NCBI GenBank assembly: GCA_030704615.1
Contig: CM060731.1
Span: 72,646,756 to 72,710,755 of the forward strand
Reading direction: 5' to 3'
Source: Takakia lepidozioides
Taxonomy: Eukaryota > Streptophyta > Takakiopsida > Takakiales > Takakiaceae
Length of the DNA stretch: 64,000 nucleotides
Positions within the stretch are counted from its first letter, which is position 1; each line of letters begins with the position of its first letter. Under the pieces are notes generated by a model. The model was not told where the DNA came from. It saw only the letters and a list, made by a program, of their open reading frames with translations, and did no database searches. The translations under genes and the position numbers were made by a program. This document shows positions 1 through 11,775 of the stretch, in pieces.

Positions 1-817
1 GAGATCATCCTTAAGGTCCTCGCCCATGTCATGGACTGGAAACAAGTTCAAGGAAGTTTTAAATACCGAACTACACTCAACTTGCAATAGATAAAGCAGG
101 AGAGGCTCAATGTGTGAGCCTGTCGCATATCATGGCATCCATCAGTTCGAAGAACTATGTGCATTCTATCTCATGTCAAGTGACTTGAGGAGCTCCTTCA
201 AGGCTTTGACTCAGTATTTCACTGCAACACAGTGGTATCAAACATAATATGGAAACAAGGGAAGTCTTTTGGAGTATCTCAGCTTAGGCATGGGTTAATG
301 ATGGTGATTCCTAGCAGTTTGATCCACAGCAGTGAATCAATATTTCATTGAAAAGAAACATGACATACAATAGCAATGTCGCCCAGTTCTGATAAGGGGT
401 CGACAGCTGTTGATGACGTGGTCCCAACCTGCTACCCCAGTCCCATCATGCATACAAGCATGTCAAACAGATGATCCAAGCGTCAAATTATGAAAGCTGG
501 ATATTTGTAACTCTAACCTCTCCAATAGATGCACTTGCCTCACACATCTTCTGCTATTAGCAGTTTGTTGTTGTGCAGCAATAATGAGTGGACTTTATGA
601 TCACATGGGGGCCATTCACACATAAATGCATTTTTGGTGCTAAGATCACTAGCAGGTCAATACCCGCAAAGGGACCAGAAAGAAAACATATCAGTCCTGT
701 CATGCAGATGATACTCCTAACAGACAAGCAGCCAGAATCCCTGTCCTCTACTGAAGAGAAGTACCATCCAGGCCCAGATACCAAGTTAATTTCAGCAGAC
801 GTTTAGATGTTTGGTAC
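1..817. other. No gene recognised (possible intron)
   Basis: No convincing coding region on either strand. Because the decarboxylase exon ending at 818 is followed on the minus strand by a plausible GT donor, this stretch may be intron of that gene, with its next exon beyond the window. No exon carrying the lysine pyridoxal-phosphate motif was seen here. Confidence 0.4.
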
Positions 818-1268
818 CGATGCAGTGAGAAAGAATGGCACAAGGCCAGCTGCAACATCATCCCCTATAGCTTTTGCAAGCTTTGCTGGTGACAAGGCAT
901 AGTTTGTAGAGGCATCTGTTTGTAGCGGTCGAAAATTGTTCATGTTGATGCCAGCTATCTGTATACGATCACAAAGACAGTTAGACAACGGGCACGTAAG
1001 GTCCAACCAGAAACAGGAGAAGAAGCAGGGAGGGGTAGTAAGAGCCTGGGGAGGATCTGTTGATTCTTGTGCGAGATGTCTACCTGGCAAGCCTTTTGCA
1101 CACATGAATGGCCTTGATCCGAAGTGTACATGACAAGTTTACCCAGCGCTTCAGCCTCAGATATGCCATATGTGCTGGTCACTTCTTTCAAAGCACGGTT
1201 GCGGGCTGCCAGCATCACTACCAACACCGCCTCACTGGCAGTTCCTTGAATGACTCCCCCACCCTTGC
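818..1268 (-). CDS. Aromatic-L-amino-acid decarboxylase (tyrosine/tryptophan decarboxylase family), two internal exons
   Basis: Two minus-strand exons match group II pyridoxal-phosphate decarboxylases. Exon 1268-1084 (185 bp) encodes the stretch with GGGVIQGTASEA, followed by SDQGHSCVQKACQ; it is bounded by a GGCAG acceptor and a CAG/GTAGAC donor. Exon 958-818 (141 bp, 47 codons, phase 0) encodes the part with DASTNYALSP and AAGLVPFFLTAS, bounded by a TACAG acceptor and a GTACCA donor. Both are open and join in frame across 125 bp. The family decarboxylates tyrosine, tryptophan or DOPA in the cytosol. The catalytic lysine exon and the N-terminal exons are not visible. Upstream the sequence runs into LINE repeats and a PPR pseudogene, so this could be a gene with long introns or a captured fragment. 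Substrate cannot be told from these exons. Confidence 0.75.
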
Positions 1269-1739
1269 CTGCCATTTCACACTCCCATCTTTTGGTGGAT
1301 GGCCAGCCAACACTGCCCACTATCATAGCAAATGAATAGGAGTATTCCAGTATCGCTGGCTCAGAATTGTGGACACTCAAAACACCTAGCTGGTAGGCAA
1401 GCTAGTGCACTGCCCTCATAACCATAGGTAGAGAATGGACTCATAACATGTTGTTTGCTGTAGCATTTTGGCCATAGACCACACACCGAGTTTGGGTAGA
1501 ACTAAAGGGGACAGACTGTTTCAGCTTCCAATTTCACTAATGGGAATGGTCACGCACGGACACGATGATGGAGCTTACGGTCAGTATTCTCTTGAGTTCT
1601 GGGTGGGAAATTCAAACTTTACAATTGGTTCTTTGGCACGTTACCTGCGCCAGCTGAAGAAGCCAACCTGAACATTTTCGATTACCAACTTGAAAACGAG
1701 TTTTTCGAATCATTTTTAAGAGGTAAATCGAGATGTTTG
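1269..1739. other. No gene recognised
   Basis: No open frame here resembles a known family. If the decarboxylase is real, this would be intron between the exon at 1268 and an unseen upstream exon. Confidence 0.4.
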
Positions 1740-2640
1740 GATGCTCTTAAACCCTTCAGGCCGGAAGACAAACGTGGTGCTTGAAAAAAACAAGAGAGAG
1801 GAGTCAAAACCAGAGCCAAACGCAGCCCAAAAGCAACTACTGCTCAAGGGATTGCCTAAGGGTCATTGCAGGTAACCTGCCAAGCATTTCTGATCCTCAT
1901 AAACAGATCTCGTAATACAGAGGGCACCAAAAGAAGAAGTGCTCTTCTGTTTCAATTTCCTGGTGCAAGCTGGGCATAGGCTTGAGCTTATGGGACAAAA
2001 TGGAAACAATCAAGAAAGAGGAGACAAAACCAGAGCCAAAAAGCAGCCCAAAAGCAACTACTGCTCAAGGGATTGCCTAGGTCAAAGCCTCCTGCACTTA
2101 AGCTGCCAAGCATTTCTGATCCTCATAATGGAGACTTCAGTGAGAGATTGAGTTCCACGGAATAGACAGTGGAATCCTGGCAACAGACATGGGTTTGGAA
2201 AGTTCGGCCTCCAAGTCAGATTTATCCAGCAGGGTCAAGGCCTTGTGTAGGTAAGCTGCCAAGCATTTCTGATCCTCATAGTTGGAAGACTCAGTGAGAG
2301 AGTGAGTTCCGTGGTCCTCCCGTTGCAGGTTTTCCCATCTGCCAGTCTCTATCCTTAGATTGTTTGGTGATGCCATGGTTGTTTGATGAGAGAGGAAACA
2401 AAACCAGAGCCCACAAAAAACAGCCCAAAAGCAACCACTGCTCGAGGGATTGTCTAAGCGTGAAGGCCTTGTGCAGGTAAGCTGCCAAGCATTTCTGATC
2501 CTCATAGTGGAAGACTTCAGTGAGAAATTGAGTTCGACAGTGGAATCTCCCACGGATCTCGTAAAATAGAGGGCAATAAAAGAAGAAGTGTTTTTCAGTT
2601 TCCATTTCCTAGTTGCGCCCGGTGCAAGCTGGGCATAGGC
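1740..2640 (-). repeat. Tandem copies of a LINE 3' end (zf-RVT-like segment)
   Basis: Near-copies of one block recur at about 1800-1905, 2020-2130, 2230-2285 and 2400-2510, each ending in the shared string GCCAAGCATTTCTGATCCTC. Read on the minus strand the most complete copy (2680-2291) encodes a LINE-like C-terminal zinc finger: REDRLCPAC, then ETEKHFFFYCPLFYEIRGRF, then EDQKCLAAYLHKAF. The C-x2-C and H-x4-C spacing fits the zf-RVT domain that follows the reverse transcriptase of plant L1-type elements. No intact reverse transcriptase is present. It abuts the 3' end of the PPR pseudogene. Confidence 0.5.
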
Positions 2641-2710
2641 GGTCCTCCCGTTGCAGGTTTTTGCATCTGCCCGTCTCTATCCGTATATTGTGGGAGCCCA
2701 CCCTGAACCT

Positions 2711-5471
2711 TCACCAGTAATCCCCACAAGGGCAAACCCCATCTTGGAAGCAGTGAATCCCACTGGCATCCCGAACAACAATTGCTCGCCCAACAACCTT
2801 TGAGATGAACCTGGCATCCATGTGGCAGCCACCACAGCACCGAAGGTTCTTGTCGACACCGAAAGGTGTTCCAGGGGATGTGCTGATGAGGCCAAATGCA
2901 ATAGCCAGCTTCTCACCATGGTAGCAAAGAGAGAGATCCTTTTGTTGCTCCTCCACATCCTGAAGTAGAAAGTTTGTATCAGGCGCATATCGAGCCTGGA
3001 CCTTCATCTGGCATGACAATCTCTTCAACTCTACATGGATTTCCTCAATTTGAGGATCTGAATTGTCATCTGCAACGAATTTATGCACCCGCTTATCAAC
3101 CACAATGCAGCAGCAATCTGGATCCTTTCTGACATCTCCGTTCATCATCATTCTCTTCACCTTTGCAGTATCGTTCCACCTGCCAGGTGCAGCATAGATG
3201 CTTGGTAGTAGCACATAAGTGCCAGCCTCATATGGATCCCACTTGAGAAGGCATTTTGCTGCACGTTCTGCCACCTCCACATTGCCATAAATTCTGCAAG
3301 CACCAAGCAAAGCCCACCACACCACAGCATCTGGTTCAATTGGCATTCTGTCAATGAAGTCCTCTGCCTCATCCAACTGCCCTGCACGGCCAAGAAGGTC
3401 CATCATGCAGAAAATGCCAAAACGTCCTCCTGTACAACTGGAAAACCTCCATCATCGGCACTAGCATTGAATGCACTGTAGGCGTGAGGCCATACTCTCG
3501 AATCATGCAATGAAAGTAGTGACAGCCTTCATCTACTAGACCAACATGGCTACATGCAGAGACAAGACATATAAAGGTGACCACATTTGGCTTCAACCCT
3601 TCCTGTTGCATTTGTTCAAATAGTGGCAGGGCATCCCTACCACACCCATGCTGAGAGCATATCCTGCCATCATTGCACTCCATGAGACAACATTTGGATA
3701 AGCCATGTTGTTGAACACTTGACGTGCATCCTTCATGCTCCCACATTTGGAATACATGTCAGCAAGTGTGGTCTCCAGAATGACATCTGTTGCAATTCCA
3801 GCTTTGAGGATGTCAGAATGAACCTCTTTGCCCAGTCCCAAGGCTGCTAGGCTGGCACACGCTTTGAGGACAGAATTGAAAGTGACTATGTCGGGCATCA
3901 CCCCTTCCAATACCATTTGATCATACATACCCACAGCCTCTATACCATACCCATGCTGAGCATATCCTGCGGCCACAGCACTCCATGAGACCACATTTGC
4001 CTTCAAGCCTTCTTCCTTCATTAGTTCAAATAGTTGTAGGGCCTCCCTGCCACAACCATGCTGAGCATATCCTGTGACGCAATTCCAGCTTTCATGATGG
4101 CAGCATGAGCCTCTTCGCCTTTTTCCAGGGCCACCATGCTGGGCACACACAGAATGCAAACATTGAGTGTTGGCGCAAGTTCTGGCCATGTCATTTGCTT
4201 CGTGAAATCATTCACTGTTACCAGGCGACACTGCAGTCACAAGAAAGAGCAAACTTTGGTCAGTGGGTGACATGGTGCTAGTCTAGCTGATATTGGCAGC
4301 AACATTGAAGATCTCAAACAGTTTTGAATAAATCTGCATTAAACCTTTAAGATACAGAAACGGCTAACCGGGAAGGCTATGCTTTGGTTGCCTAGGGAAA
4401 AACAGCAGGAGGGAAGCATTTTGCAGAATTTGCCATTGAAAAGAGTATTCAATAAACATGCAATTCCTCTTGGAACCTCAAGCTGTTGTGCTAGGTCAAT
4501 GCCAAGTAGCAGGCTGGCTAGATCAGCAAGCAGATATTAGTAGCTGGTCATAACAGCTCACAAGCTGTACCAATTTGCAATGTAATGCACAGCCACATCC
4601 CTACATAATTATGTGTGTACAAACACCCTCATCCATAGAACATTGAAGGACTCAAGAGAGACTTACAGATTCTGCCAAAATCTTGAGGACTAAAACTCGA
4701 GTCCTTCTTCATGGGAGATTGCATCGTCCTCATTCCGTACATTTGGCATACATGTCAATAAGGGCAGTCTCCAGAATGATACCTGTTGCAACTCCAGATG
4801 GCAGCATGGACCTCTTTACCTGTTTCCAGGGCACCCAGGCCTGCACACGCATTGAGAACACAAGTGAACGTGACCTTGTCTGGCATCACCCTTACCCCCA
4901 TCATTTGCTCATAGATCTGAAGAGCCTCCCCGCCACAGCCATGCTGACTACTATCCTGCAATCATGACATTCCATGATACCACATCTTGTTTTGCCATAT
5001 TATCAAATACTTCATGGGCATCCTTTATCCTCCCACATTTGGCATACATGTCGACAAGGGCAGTCTCCAGAATATCCTCTGGGAGCAATTCCAGCTGTCA
5101 TGATGTCAGCATGAACCTCTTTGCCCTTCTCCAGGGCCATCATGCTGGCACACGCATTGAGAATGCAAATAAACGTGACTTTGTCCGACGTCATTCCTTC
5201 CTGCTTCCCTTTCACAGCCATGCTGAGCATATCTTGTGATCATACATTCCATGAGACAACATCTCTCAGTGCCATATTCTCGAATACTTTGACGGGCCTC
5301 CTTAACACTCCCACATTTGGCATGCATGTCGACAAGGGTATTCTCCAGAATTCTATCTGGTGCAATACCAGCTTTCACAATGTCAGCATGAACCTCCTTG
5401 CCCTTTTCCGGGGCTGCCAGGCTTGCGCATGCATTGAGAGCACAAATGAACGTGACCCCATACGGCATCAC
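2711..5471 (-). pseudogene. Decayed PPR-DYW gene
   Basis: Reading right to left, many short frames encode PLS-type PPR repeats (VSWSAMMAGYA, VDMHAKCGSVKEARQ, VTFICALNACASL) that repeatedly change frame, with stops between them. The left end (3406-2711) is one open frame of E, E+ and DYW domains: GACRIYGNVEVAERAAKCL, then HGEKLAIAFGLI (the deaminase-like HxE site), CGGCH, and a terminal CGDYW. Such proteins act in plastids or mitochondria as site-specific C-to-U RNA editing factors. About seven frame breaks over 2.7 kb make this a pseudogene. It resembles the PPR gene at 20042-22386 in repeat wording (GCGREAL, EIYEQM), suggesting a common parent. The stretch 4216-4680 holds little recognisable PPR sequence. 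Confidence 0.85.
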
Positions 5472-5479
5472 CGCTCATC

Positions 5480-6139
5480 AACATCCATTTGATTCGCAGA
5501 ATATGACAAGAGTGGAAATACATGTAGCCTACCAATTCGAGGAAAATTACCACTTGCGCTGTGACCCTACACCCAATCTATATAGCCACTCGTTACCCCT
5601 TCCCAAAATCCTTAAAAAAAACCAGGGTAGGTAGAGAATTGACAAGTACATAGGCTCCAAACCGCCATGTCATTGTCAAATTGGCATGTAGGTCATCTGG
5701 GCTGCTGTTTCAGCTCTGAACCATATTTCTTTTGCTACAATCCATACTAGAGTTGTATGTGAAGGAGAGAGTAAGGTGATGTATTGTATTACTTGAGAGA
5801 GCAGTAGGTAGAGGGTGACAGCATGAACCCACAGCCCTATTCCATTTGAGTGAATTGACAAGTACATAGCCTCCAAACCAACATGTCATTGTCAAATGGG
5901 CATGCAGGTCATTCGGCACATCATCATCAACACGGATGCATTGGAAATGGAGTATCAATGTAAGGGCATGCTAGGCAGTGCCAAGTTGATTCACCCAAAA
6001 TGTAGTATGAAGGGCAAGAGCAGGCAAAGAGAAAGAGAGAAAAGAAAAGAGTTGAACGAATGAGAACCCAACATCAACATTACTCAATAATACACAAGCC
6101 AATGAGTAGCTGGTAAAGAGCAATGTACCCCACGGTACA
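5480..6139. other. No gene recognised
   Basis: There are two imperfect copies of a phrase around 5640-5700 and 5850-5910 (GACAAGTACATAG, then CCAAACC...CATGTCATTGTCAAAT), a local direct duplication about 210 bp apart. No coding region is supported. Confidence 0.4.
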
Positions 6140-6272
6140 GTGAGGCGTCATCTGGCAAAGTTCTCATGGTTTTGGAGTTGTTGCAAGCAGATCAAGCTAA
6201 AGAGCAACTCTGGCATGAGTTCTTCTCAGATCCTTCACAGTGGTGCGACACCAGGTTTGACAAGGTGAGGTT
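6140..6272 (+). CDS. Possible orphan exon with a QWWDNR-like motif
   Basis: A short open stretch, preceded by a GGTACAG acceptor-like site and ending at a GACAAG/GTGAGG donor-like site, encodes AKEQLWHEFFSDPSQWCDTR followed by FDK. This resembles the tryptophan-rich QWWDNR segment of plant organelle proteins such as the OSB single-stranded-DNA-binding family; the second tryptophan is cysteine here. The following exon should lie to the right, where the minus-strand gypsy element begins, so the host gene may have been broken by that insertion. The family assignment is tentative and rests on one motif. Confidence 0.3.
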
Positions 6273-6276
6273 ATCT

Positions 6277-9176
6277 TCATTCAGGACGTGAATGTGGCAG
6301 AGGGCTTTGACTGAAGGGGATTATATCCTCAGTTGTTAAATTTATGACAATTTCTCCATCGCGCTCAATGGCTGGCATAGTTGGCAACTCCTGCAACCTT
6401 GCAGCTGTCGCTTGCCATGGCACAGCTGTGGCTGACTTCACCCTCAAATCCAAAGCATCCATAGTCTGCACCTTATCTGCTATCTCCGTAGATAGTGCCG
6501 ATGTATCACCACTCTCACAGAGTCTAGCTGCTAGTCTGAACACATCAGCTGGCCGAATCCCCGGCATTGCAATGGTCATTGCAAAAAACAATGGAGCTTG
6601 GCAAACCGCCGTAGCCGCCCCCAACAATGTACTGGCTGCATCTTGCTTTGCAGCACCACCCACTTGCATTTCCCAAACCACACCAACTCTCCCCAATGGT
6701 ACTCGTGGCTCTACCTCTGACACACTTGGGCGAGCGGGTGTCGTTGATGGCGTAGGTGGCACTGTCTCAGCCAATGTAAAGGACTGTGGAAGCATTGTCT
6801 GACAACTCGCTTCCCCCTTTTGTGGATCAAAATCCACATCCGCTCCTCTTGGCTCAGGAACACGCATTGTTGTTCGAGTGACAGCAGCAGCAAAGTCCAA
6901 TACATGCAATGGCCCTGCAAGTGCAGTGTCACGTACCTCACTTCGGTAAGCTCCCCTTCAAGTCATAGTTACTCGCTTTGATGCGCGCGCCTGACTCCCA
7001 ACCAGGCCGCCCGGGCCAACTTGGAGCTTCTGCTGCTCACCGGGACATAACGATCCCCCCTTCGATTCCCACTAAACCCTCCACCTAATTGGGACTAGGA
7101 GAATTCCCTTTGGTAGATGGCAGTCCGGAACAGCTCCCCACTCTTTGGTCGTTTTCCGGCTCGCTCGCTTACTCACTAGTTTTTGGTCACCAACGGGCTT
7201 GCACCGTTCTCGGGGTTACTACTCCCTATATGTACTTCTGTAGCTGTCCGCGGGGGTTTCATAACCAGCCATGCCATTTTATGGCGAACCACCACGAAGA
7301 CCCTCGATTCCCGGTGGTGAGTCGCGGTGAGTCTTGGCCCGCTCACCACGGCCCCTATGGACCGTGATGAGTCCCAAGACTCCCCACGACTCTCACCACG
7401 AGGTCTCCGCCCCCATGGTGAGTCCTATGCCACCCCCACTAAGTCCCACTAAGCTACCACCACCCCTTGTGGAGCCACCCCCACCGCAACCCGGTGTGCG
7501 GGGCTCCACCTAGTGAGCGCCTCCGCTTCCCTGAGTGCCTTGGGCACTCAAGGGTGCTTCAGCCCCCCATACCTATCGCTGTCGCTGCCCCCACCACAGG
7601 GGCAGCCCCTCATGTGTCCCGACCCCCTGCCCTCAAGGCAAAAGGCCGCGACATGCAGCTCCACACATAAAGCCCATACCAATCTGGTCTTCCCTAGGCA
7701 TAGGAGGTTGTGCAGGTGGGGCTTGAACCTCAAGCCTTGGAGCTGGCGCAACATGAGTAGTAGCCATGGCAGCAAGACGCTGCTCTAGCTAGACAAGTCT
7801 ATTCACCATGCCTTGGTCATGACCTTGACCTTGACCCTGTGCTTCTTGGTTTTGGTTACGATCTCCACCCCGACCTCTGCCTCCTCTACCTCTCTGAACT
7901 ACATTGCCTCGTCCTCGGCCACCATTATTCCCTTGGAACTGGCCTGGCCGTAGCTCAGGATGCAAGTCATAACAGTGGGCCTCCTCATGCCCATACTTTC
8001 CACAATATCCATACTGTAGTTGTGTAGGCTGTGCCTGTGCCGGCCCTTTGCCTCTCTCCGGGCAATCCTTCTTGACATGGGGTCTTTCGCAATCCCAACA
8101 AGTCACACTCGACTGTTGTTGGCCTGTGAATGAAGGAAGAGACCTCTGCATCTGAGATCCTTTCTGTCCTTCTCTGGGCTTCGCTTGAGCCCCCTTGTTG
8201 TCTTGAGCACGTTGGGGAGTTGGTTGTTATTGGCTAGGAACTCCACTTCGTTGTGTCTTCTTGCCAAACCCCACCATAACCACCCGCTCCTCCACCATAT
8301 TGAGCTCTATCCGCTCTGCTAGCAAAAACACATTTACTAGGGTGGGTTGGGCAACTTGTAGGAGAGTTGCACCCCGCACCCTTCTCATCAACTCCTTGTT
8401 CAGGATCCCATACCGGAACTGGACTACCTGAGCTTCTGTAACCCCTTGGGTTACGTTTATCAAGCGCCTCATGCGAGTGTAAGCCTCCCTCAAACTCTCA
8501 GTAGGCCTACGTTGGAACTCTTACAAGCTCCGCAACTTCTCTGTTCTTATCCCCTGGTAGTTTCTCCTCAACTCCTCGAAGAACTCCACAACTGGGTTAA
8601 AGACAGGCACGGGTGCTGGTGCTGCAGCAGGAGCTTGAGTGGATTTCCCAGCTCTTGTACCACTTGTCCCACTACTAGTGCTTGCAGTTAGGGATGTTGG
8701 TGTAGCTGCAAATGTCGCCGCTGCTCTTATGCCTCTAGTGATGGAGATATAGTCAGGTGACCAATACTCCCGCCATTCTTTAATCTCCACCTCATGTCCC
8801 CGCCTAAACTCATGGTAATCGTCCATGGGCAACAGCTCTTCCATGCCATAAAAGGCGTAAATAGTTGTGGATTGCGCATCTGCTGCAAATCACACCAACT
8901 ATCAAACTCTTGTATGAAATTATCAAGCTCGATGGTGCCCACAGCTCTAGAGTACCGACGTGGCCCCTTGGTAGCTCCATACATTTCCTCCATCGTATCC
9001 CACAACAATGGCACGGAAATAGCTTGCACCTGCGGCGTGGATCTTTCAGAGTCTGAATCAGAACCCTCCTCAGAAGACACAGAAGATAAAGGTGGCCTAA
9101 ACCGCACACGTCGTCTCGTGTATCCACTAGTATCGCTAGTGCTCGTACCGGCACTTCCCTCAGCAACTAGTGACAC
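6277..9176 (-). pseudogene. Ty3/gypsy gag, interrupted
   Basis: Frames at 9176-8727, 8844-8521, 8493-8227, 8151-7789 and 6909-6277 together give a capsid-like gag. After the acidic N-terminus come the conserved FIQEFDSWCDLQQMRNPQ stretch, a proline/alanine linker, two zinc knuckles (CWDCERPHVKKDC and YCGKYGHEEAHC, the first cysteine of the second replaced by tyrosine), and an RGG-like tail (RGRGGRGRGG). A TAG at about 7787 stands where the relative at 54253 has glutamine. The frame is shifted between blocks and split by the solo LTR, so no complete protein can be made. The last part (6909-6277) corresponds to the linker before the protease of the complete relative. Confidence 0.85.
6927..7653 (+). 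mobile_element. Solo LTR, 727 bp, with 5-bp target duplication TGCAG
   Basis: The segment starts TGTCACG and ends CGCGACA, short inverted ends with the TG...CA rule. It is flanked on both sides by TGCAG (6922-6926 and 7654-7658). It contains CCTATATG as a possible TATA box near 7227, and no coding region. A second copy of the same length lies at 57290-58016. Internal sequence and partner LTR are absent, so this is a solo LTR left by LTR-LTR recombination. It is antisense to the gag it interrupts. Confidence 0.9.
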
Positions 9177-9839
9177 CTCCGTGATGAAAACTCACAACCA
9201 CACATGTTGTAAATCTGTCTCTAATCTCCATTTCCACAAGATAACCGGGTAGAGAACCTGTTGCAGCTAATGGTTTAGACTACTAGGTTCATAACATAAA
9301 CCTGCACATGCACCTACATCCACCGCAAGCACTCTTATGGTCTGCTGGTCATCAACCCAGCCTCACCATAAAAGAACAATGATGGTCTGATTGGTCGTCA
9401 CCCCAGCCTCACCACTGACACCACACTCTAGGATTGACCGGTGATCAAATCCGGACCAATCTCCTATGAAAACAAACGCCCACACAAAACTAACATGGCG
9501 CACAGTCAAGCATGCACGTGTGGAGGGGATCCAAGCACAAGAAAATCAAAACAATAACTCCTCCACACTAAAAACACTCCACAGTGTTGCTCCTGCAAGA
9601 CACCCTAGCCCAAGCCCGGACTGACTCTTGCCTCCACCTACGGAAAGGTTTTGACTTACAGAGAGGGTGGAAGGCTACAAGGAAGAGAGACTAAAGCATT
9701 TCTTAGCACAACATGCTCTCATCCCACTACCCTATCTCCACACTCTTTTACTTAAGCAATAGACAAGACCTTTCAAGGATCTCTCAAATAACTCTCTAAG
9801 AGCCCTCAAGATGTCCCTCAAACAATCTCACTGAGGCTT

Positions 9840-10290
9840 CCAAAGCTTGCACAATGGTACTCCAAACAGTATACCAAGGCCCCAAGAGCTTGCCAAATCT
9901 CGGCCCTCAAGGACCCCAAATAGTCCTTCAACAAGTTGCCAAAGACTCATCAAGCTCGCCAAATATCGGCCTCCAAGGACCCCAAACAGCCCTCCAAACA
10001 GCCTTCCAAAGGCTCCAAAAACTTGCCAAATATTGGCCTTCAAAGACCTCAAATGGTCCTCTACATAGCCTTCCATAGGCTCCAAAAACTTGCCAAAACT
10101 TGGCCTTCAAGGACCGCAAATAGTCCTCCAAACAGTCATCCAAATACCTCTTCAAGAGCTCTTCAAAGTGCCTTACAAAAGCTTCTTAGAGTGTCTTCCA
10201 AAAGCTCCTCAAAGGACCCCAAAGATCCCCCAAACAATCCTCCAAAAGGCCCTTGAAAATCCTCCAAAAGCCCTATATTGTCTTTATATA
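9840..10290. repeat. Minisatellite, imperfect units of about 65 bp
   Basis: Repeated phrases CTTGCCAAATATTGGCC, CAAGGACCCCAAATAGTCC and CCTTCCAAAGGCTCCAAAA recur some six times with substitutions. The array lies in the leader of the minus-strand gypsy element, at a place comparable to the different minisatellite at 51535-52165. Confidence 0.8.
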
Positions 10291-10304
10291 TCACTATGTT
10301 CCTA

Positions 10305-10392
10305 GCCTATAGTGATTGTTCCCACACTACAGTGACGGTTCCCAGACTACGGTGACCGTTCCCACACTATGGTGACTGTTCCCATGAACCTA
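10305..10392. repeat. Short tandem repeat, about 22-bp units
   Basis: Four imperfect copies of a unit like CTATGGTGACTGTTCCCACA follow one another. It is a separate array from the neighbouring 65-bp minisatellite, within the same leader. Confidence 0.8.
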
Positions 10393-11775
10393 GGGTTTCA
10401 TGTGCATCTCATGCTAGGGTTTGTGCATTCCAAGCTAGGATTTGGGCTTCCTTGAGCTTCATGCTACTCTCTTCAAGCATCCATGACTTCTATGAGACAC
10501 CAAGGCAAACTACCTTGATCTTCTTCACCTCAAGCCACAACCAAGCTTGGTTCCATCTCACCTAGCAATGCATTTGCTACACAACAAGCTTCACTTCACT
10601 TTGGAGCTCAAGAATCAAGCTTTTTACCTCATTTGACAAGCAACCAAGTCTTGCAATCATTCATGTGCTCGTCTTTGGCCATCCACACACATGCTCCACT
10701 CTTGGCTTCTATGTGTTGCTTCTCCAAGCATCAATACATCTCCATCTCATGCAAAGAGGAAGATTCAAGTCCCTAGCTCAAGAGTCGTGCTCTCCTCAAG
10801 CTTAAGGTTGAAACCCCAACTCAAACATGTGTTCTACAAGTGTTTTTCCTTCATCTAAGTGGAAACCAGCCTTTTTCCTTCTTTCTTGCTTTCCAAGGCT
10901 TGAAAATAGAAGCCTCAATGGGCTGAAAACATGCTCCACATAAGCATCACATCATACACAAAAGAATGAACTTGTTCCCTTTACCTTCTAGCTCTCCTTA
11001 AGCTTGAAGTTGGAAGTCGTACTTAGAAAGCATGCTCTACATATGCGCCACTTGCTTGGTCAACCACTTGCTTCACCAAGAACAATCCAAGAACAAAAAA
11101 GAACTAGCAAAAACACTCCCTTCTAGCGCCTTAGCTTGCTTGTTTGTCAACCAAATGAAACCTCACTTTGGCTTCATTTCACCATGGATAAAACAACCAC
11201 TTCTTAACTTCTCTTGAGCTACTCAATGCTCCTCAAGCTATCATTGTTATACTCCTTCTATGGTGTTTCGAACCCATGCATGTGCCACTCTTTGGCTTCT
11301 CTTTCATACCATGAACAACTAGAGCTTGCTCTTGAAACCCTAGTGTCTATCTTCTCCACACATAAGACGTTTCTCTTGTGATGCGAGAGCTCTTTTCCAA
11401 GCTCTCAAACCCTTGGTGCACAATAATGCTTCTACAAACCCTCAATGCATTCTTCTCACCATAAAAGTCACTTCCTTGGCAAATGGTTGTCACAACACTT
11501 GAGATACAAAAGATGACGCGCATTGTTCTCAAACTTTCAAACCTTTTGCTTCCACACACACAAGACTTTCTACCTGCAATACTTGCAAAGTCTTGTAACT
11601 CAAGAGCTCTCTCCTTGAGCTCTCCACCTCCTTGATGCAATGCAAACACACTCTCCCTTGCAACACCTTGCAAGCCTTGTGAGATACTTGAGTTTTTCCT
11701 AGCTCTCTCACTTCTTGGTGTACACCAACATCAGTGCTAAGCTAATCTTTACACTTCGTACTCACAAGCATAAGG

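Noticed and set aside
6277-6802. Plus-strand open frame of about 150 residues opposite the gag linker
   Set aside because: It is the complement of the recognisable minus-strand gag-protease linker, which matches the relative at 54400-54830.
7089-7788. Several plus-strand proline-rich open frames
   Set aside because: Most lie within the 727-bp solo LTR, whose second copy gives similar meaningless frames; the rest is complement of gag.
9847-10305. Repetitive open frames on both strands in the leader
   Set aside because: They are translations of a minisatellite with units divisible into open frames; no start context or family match.
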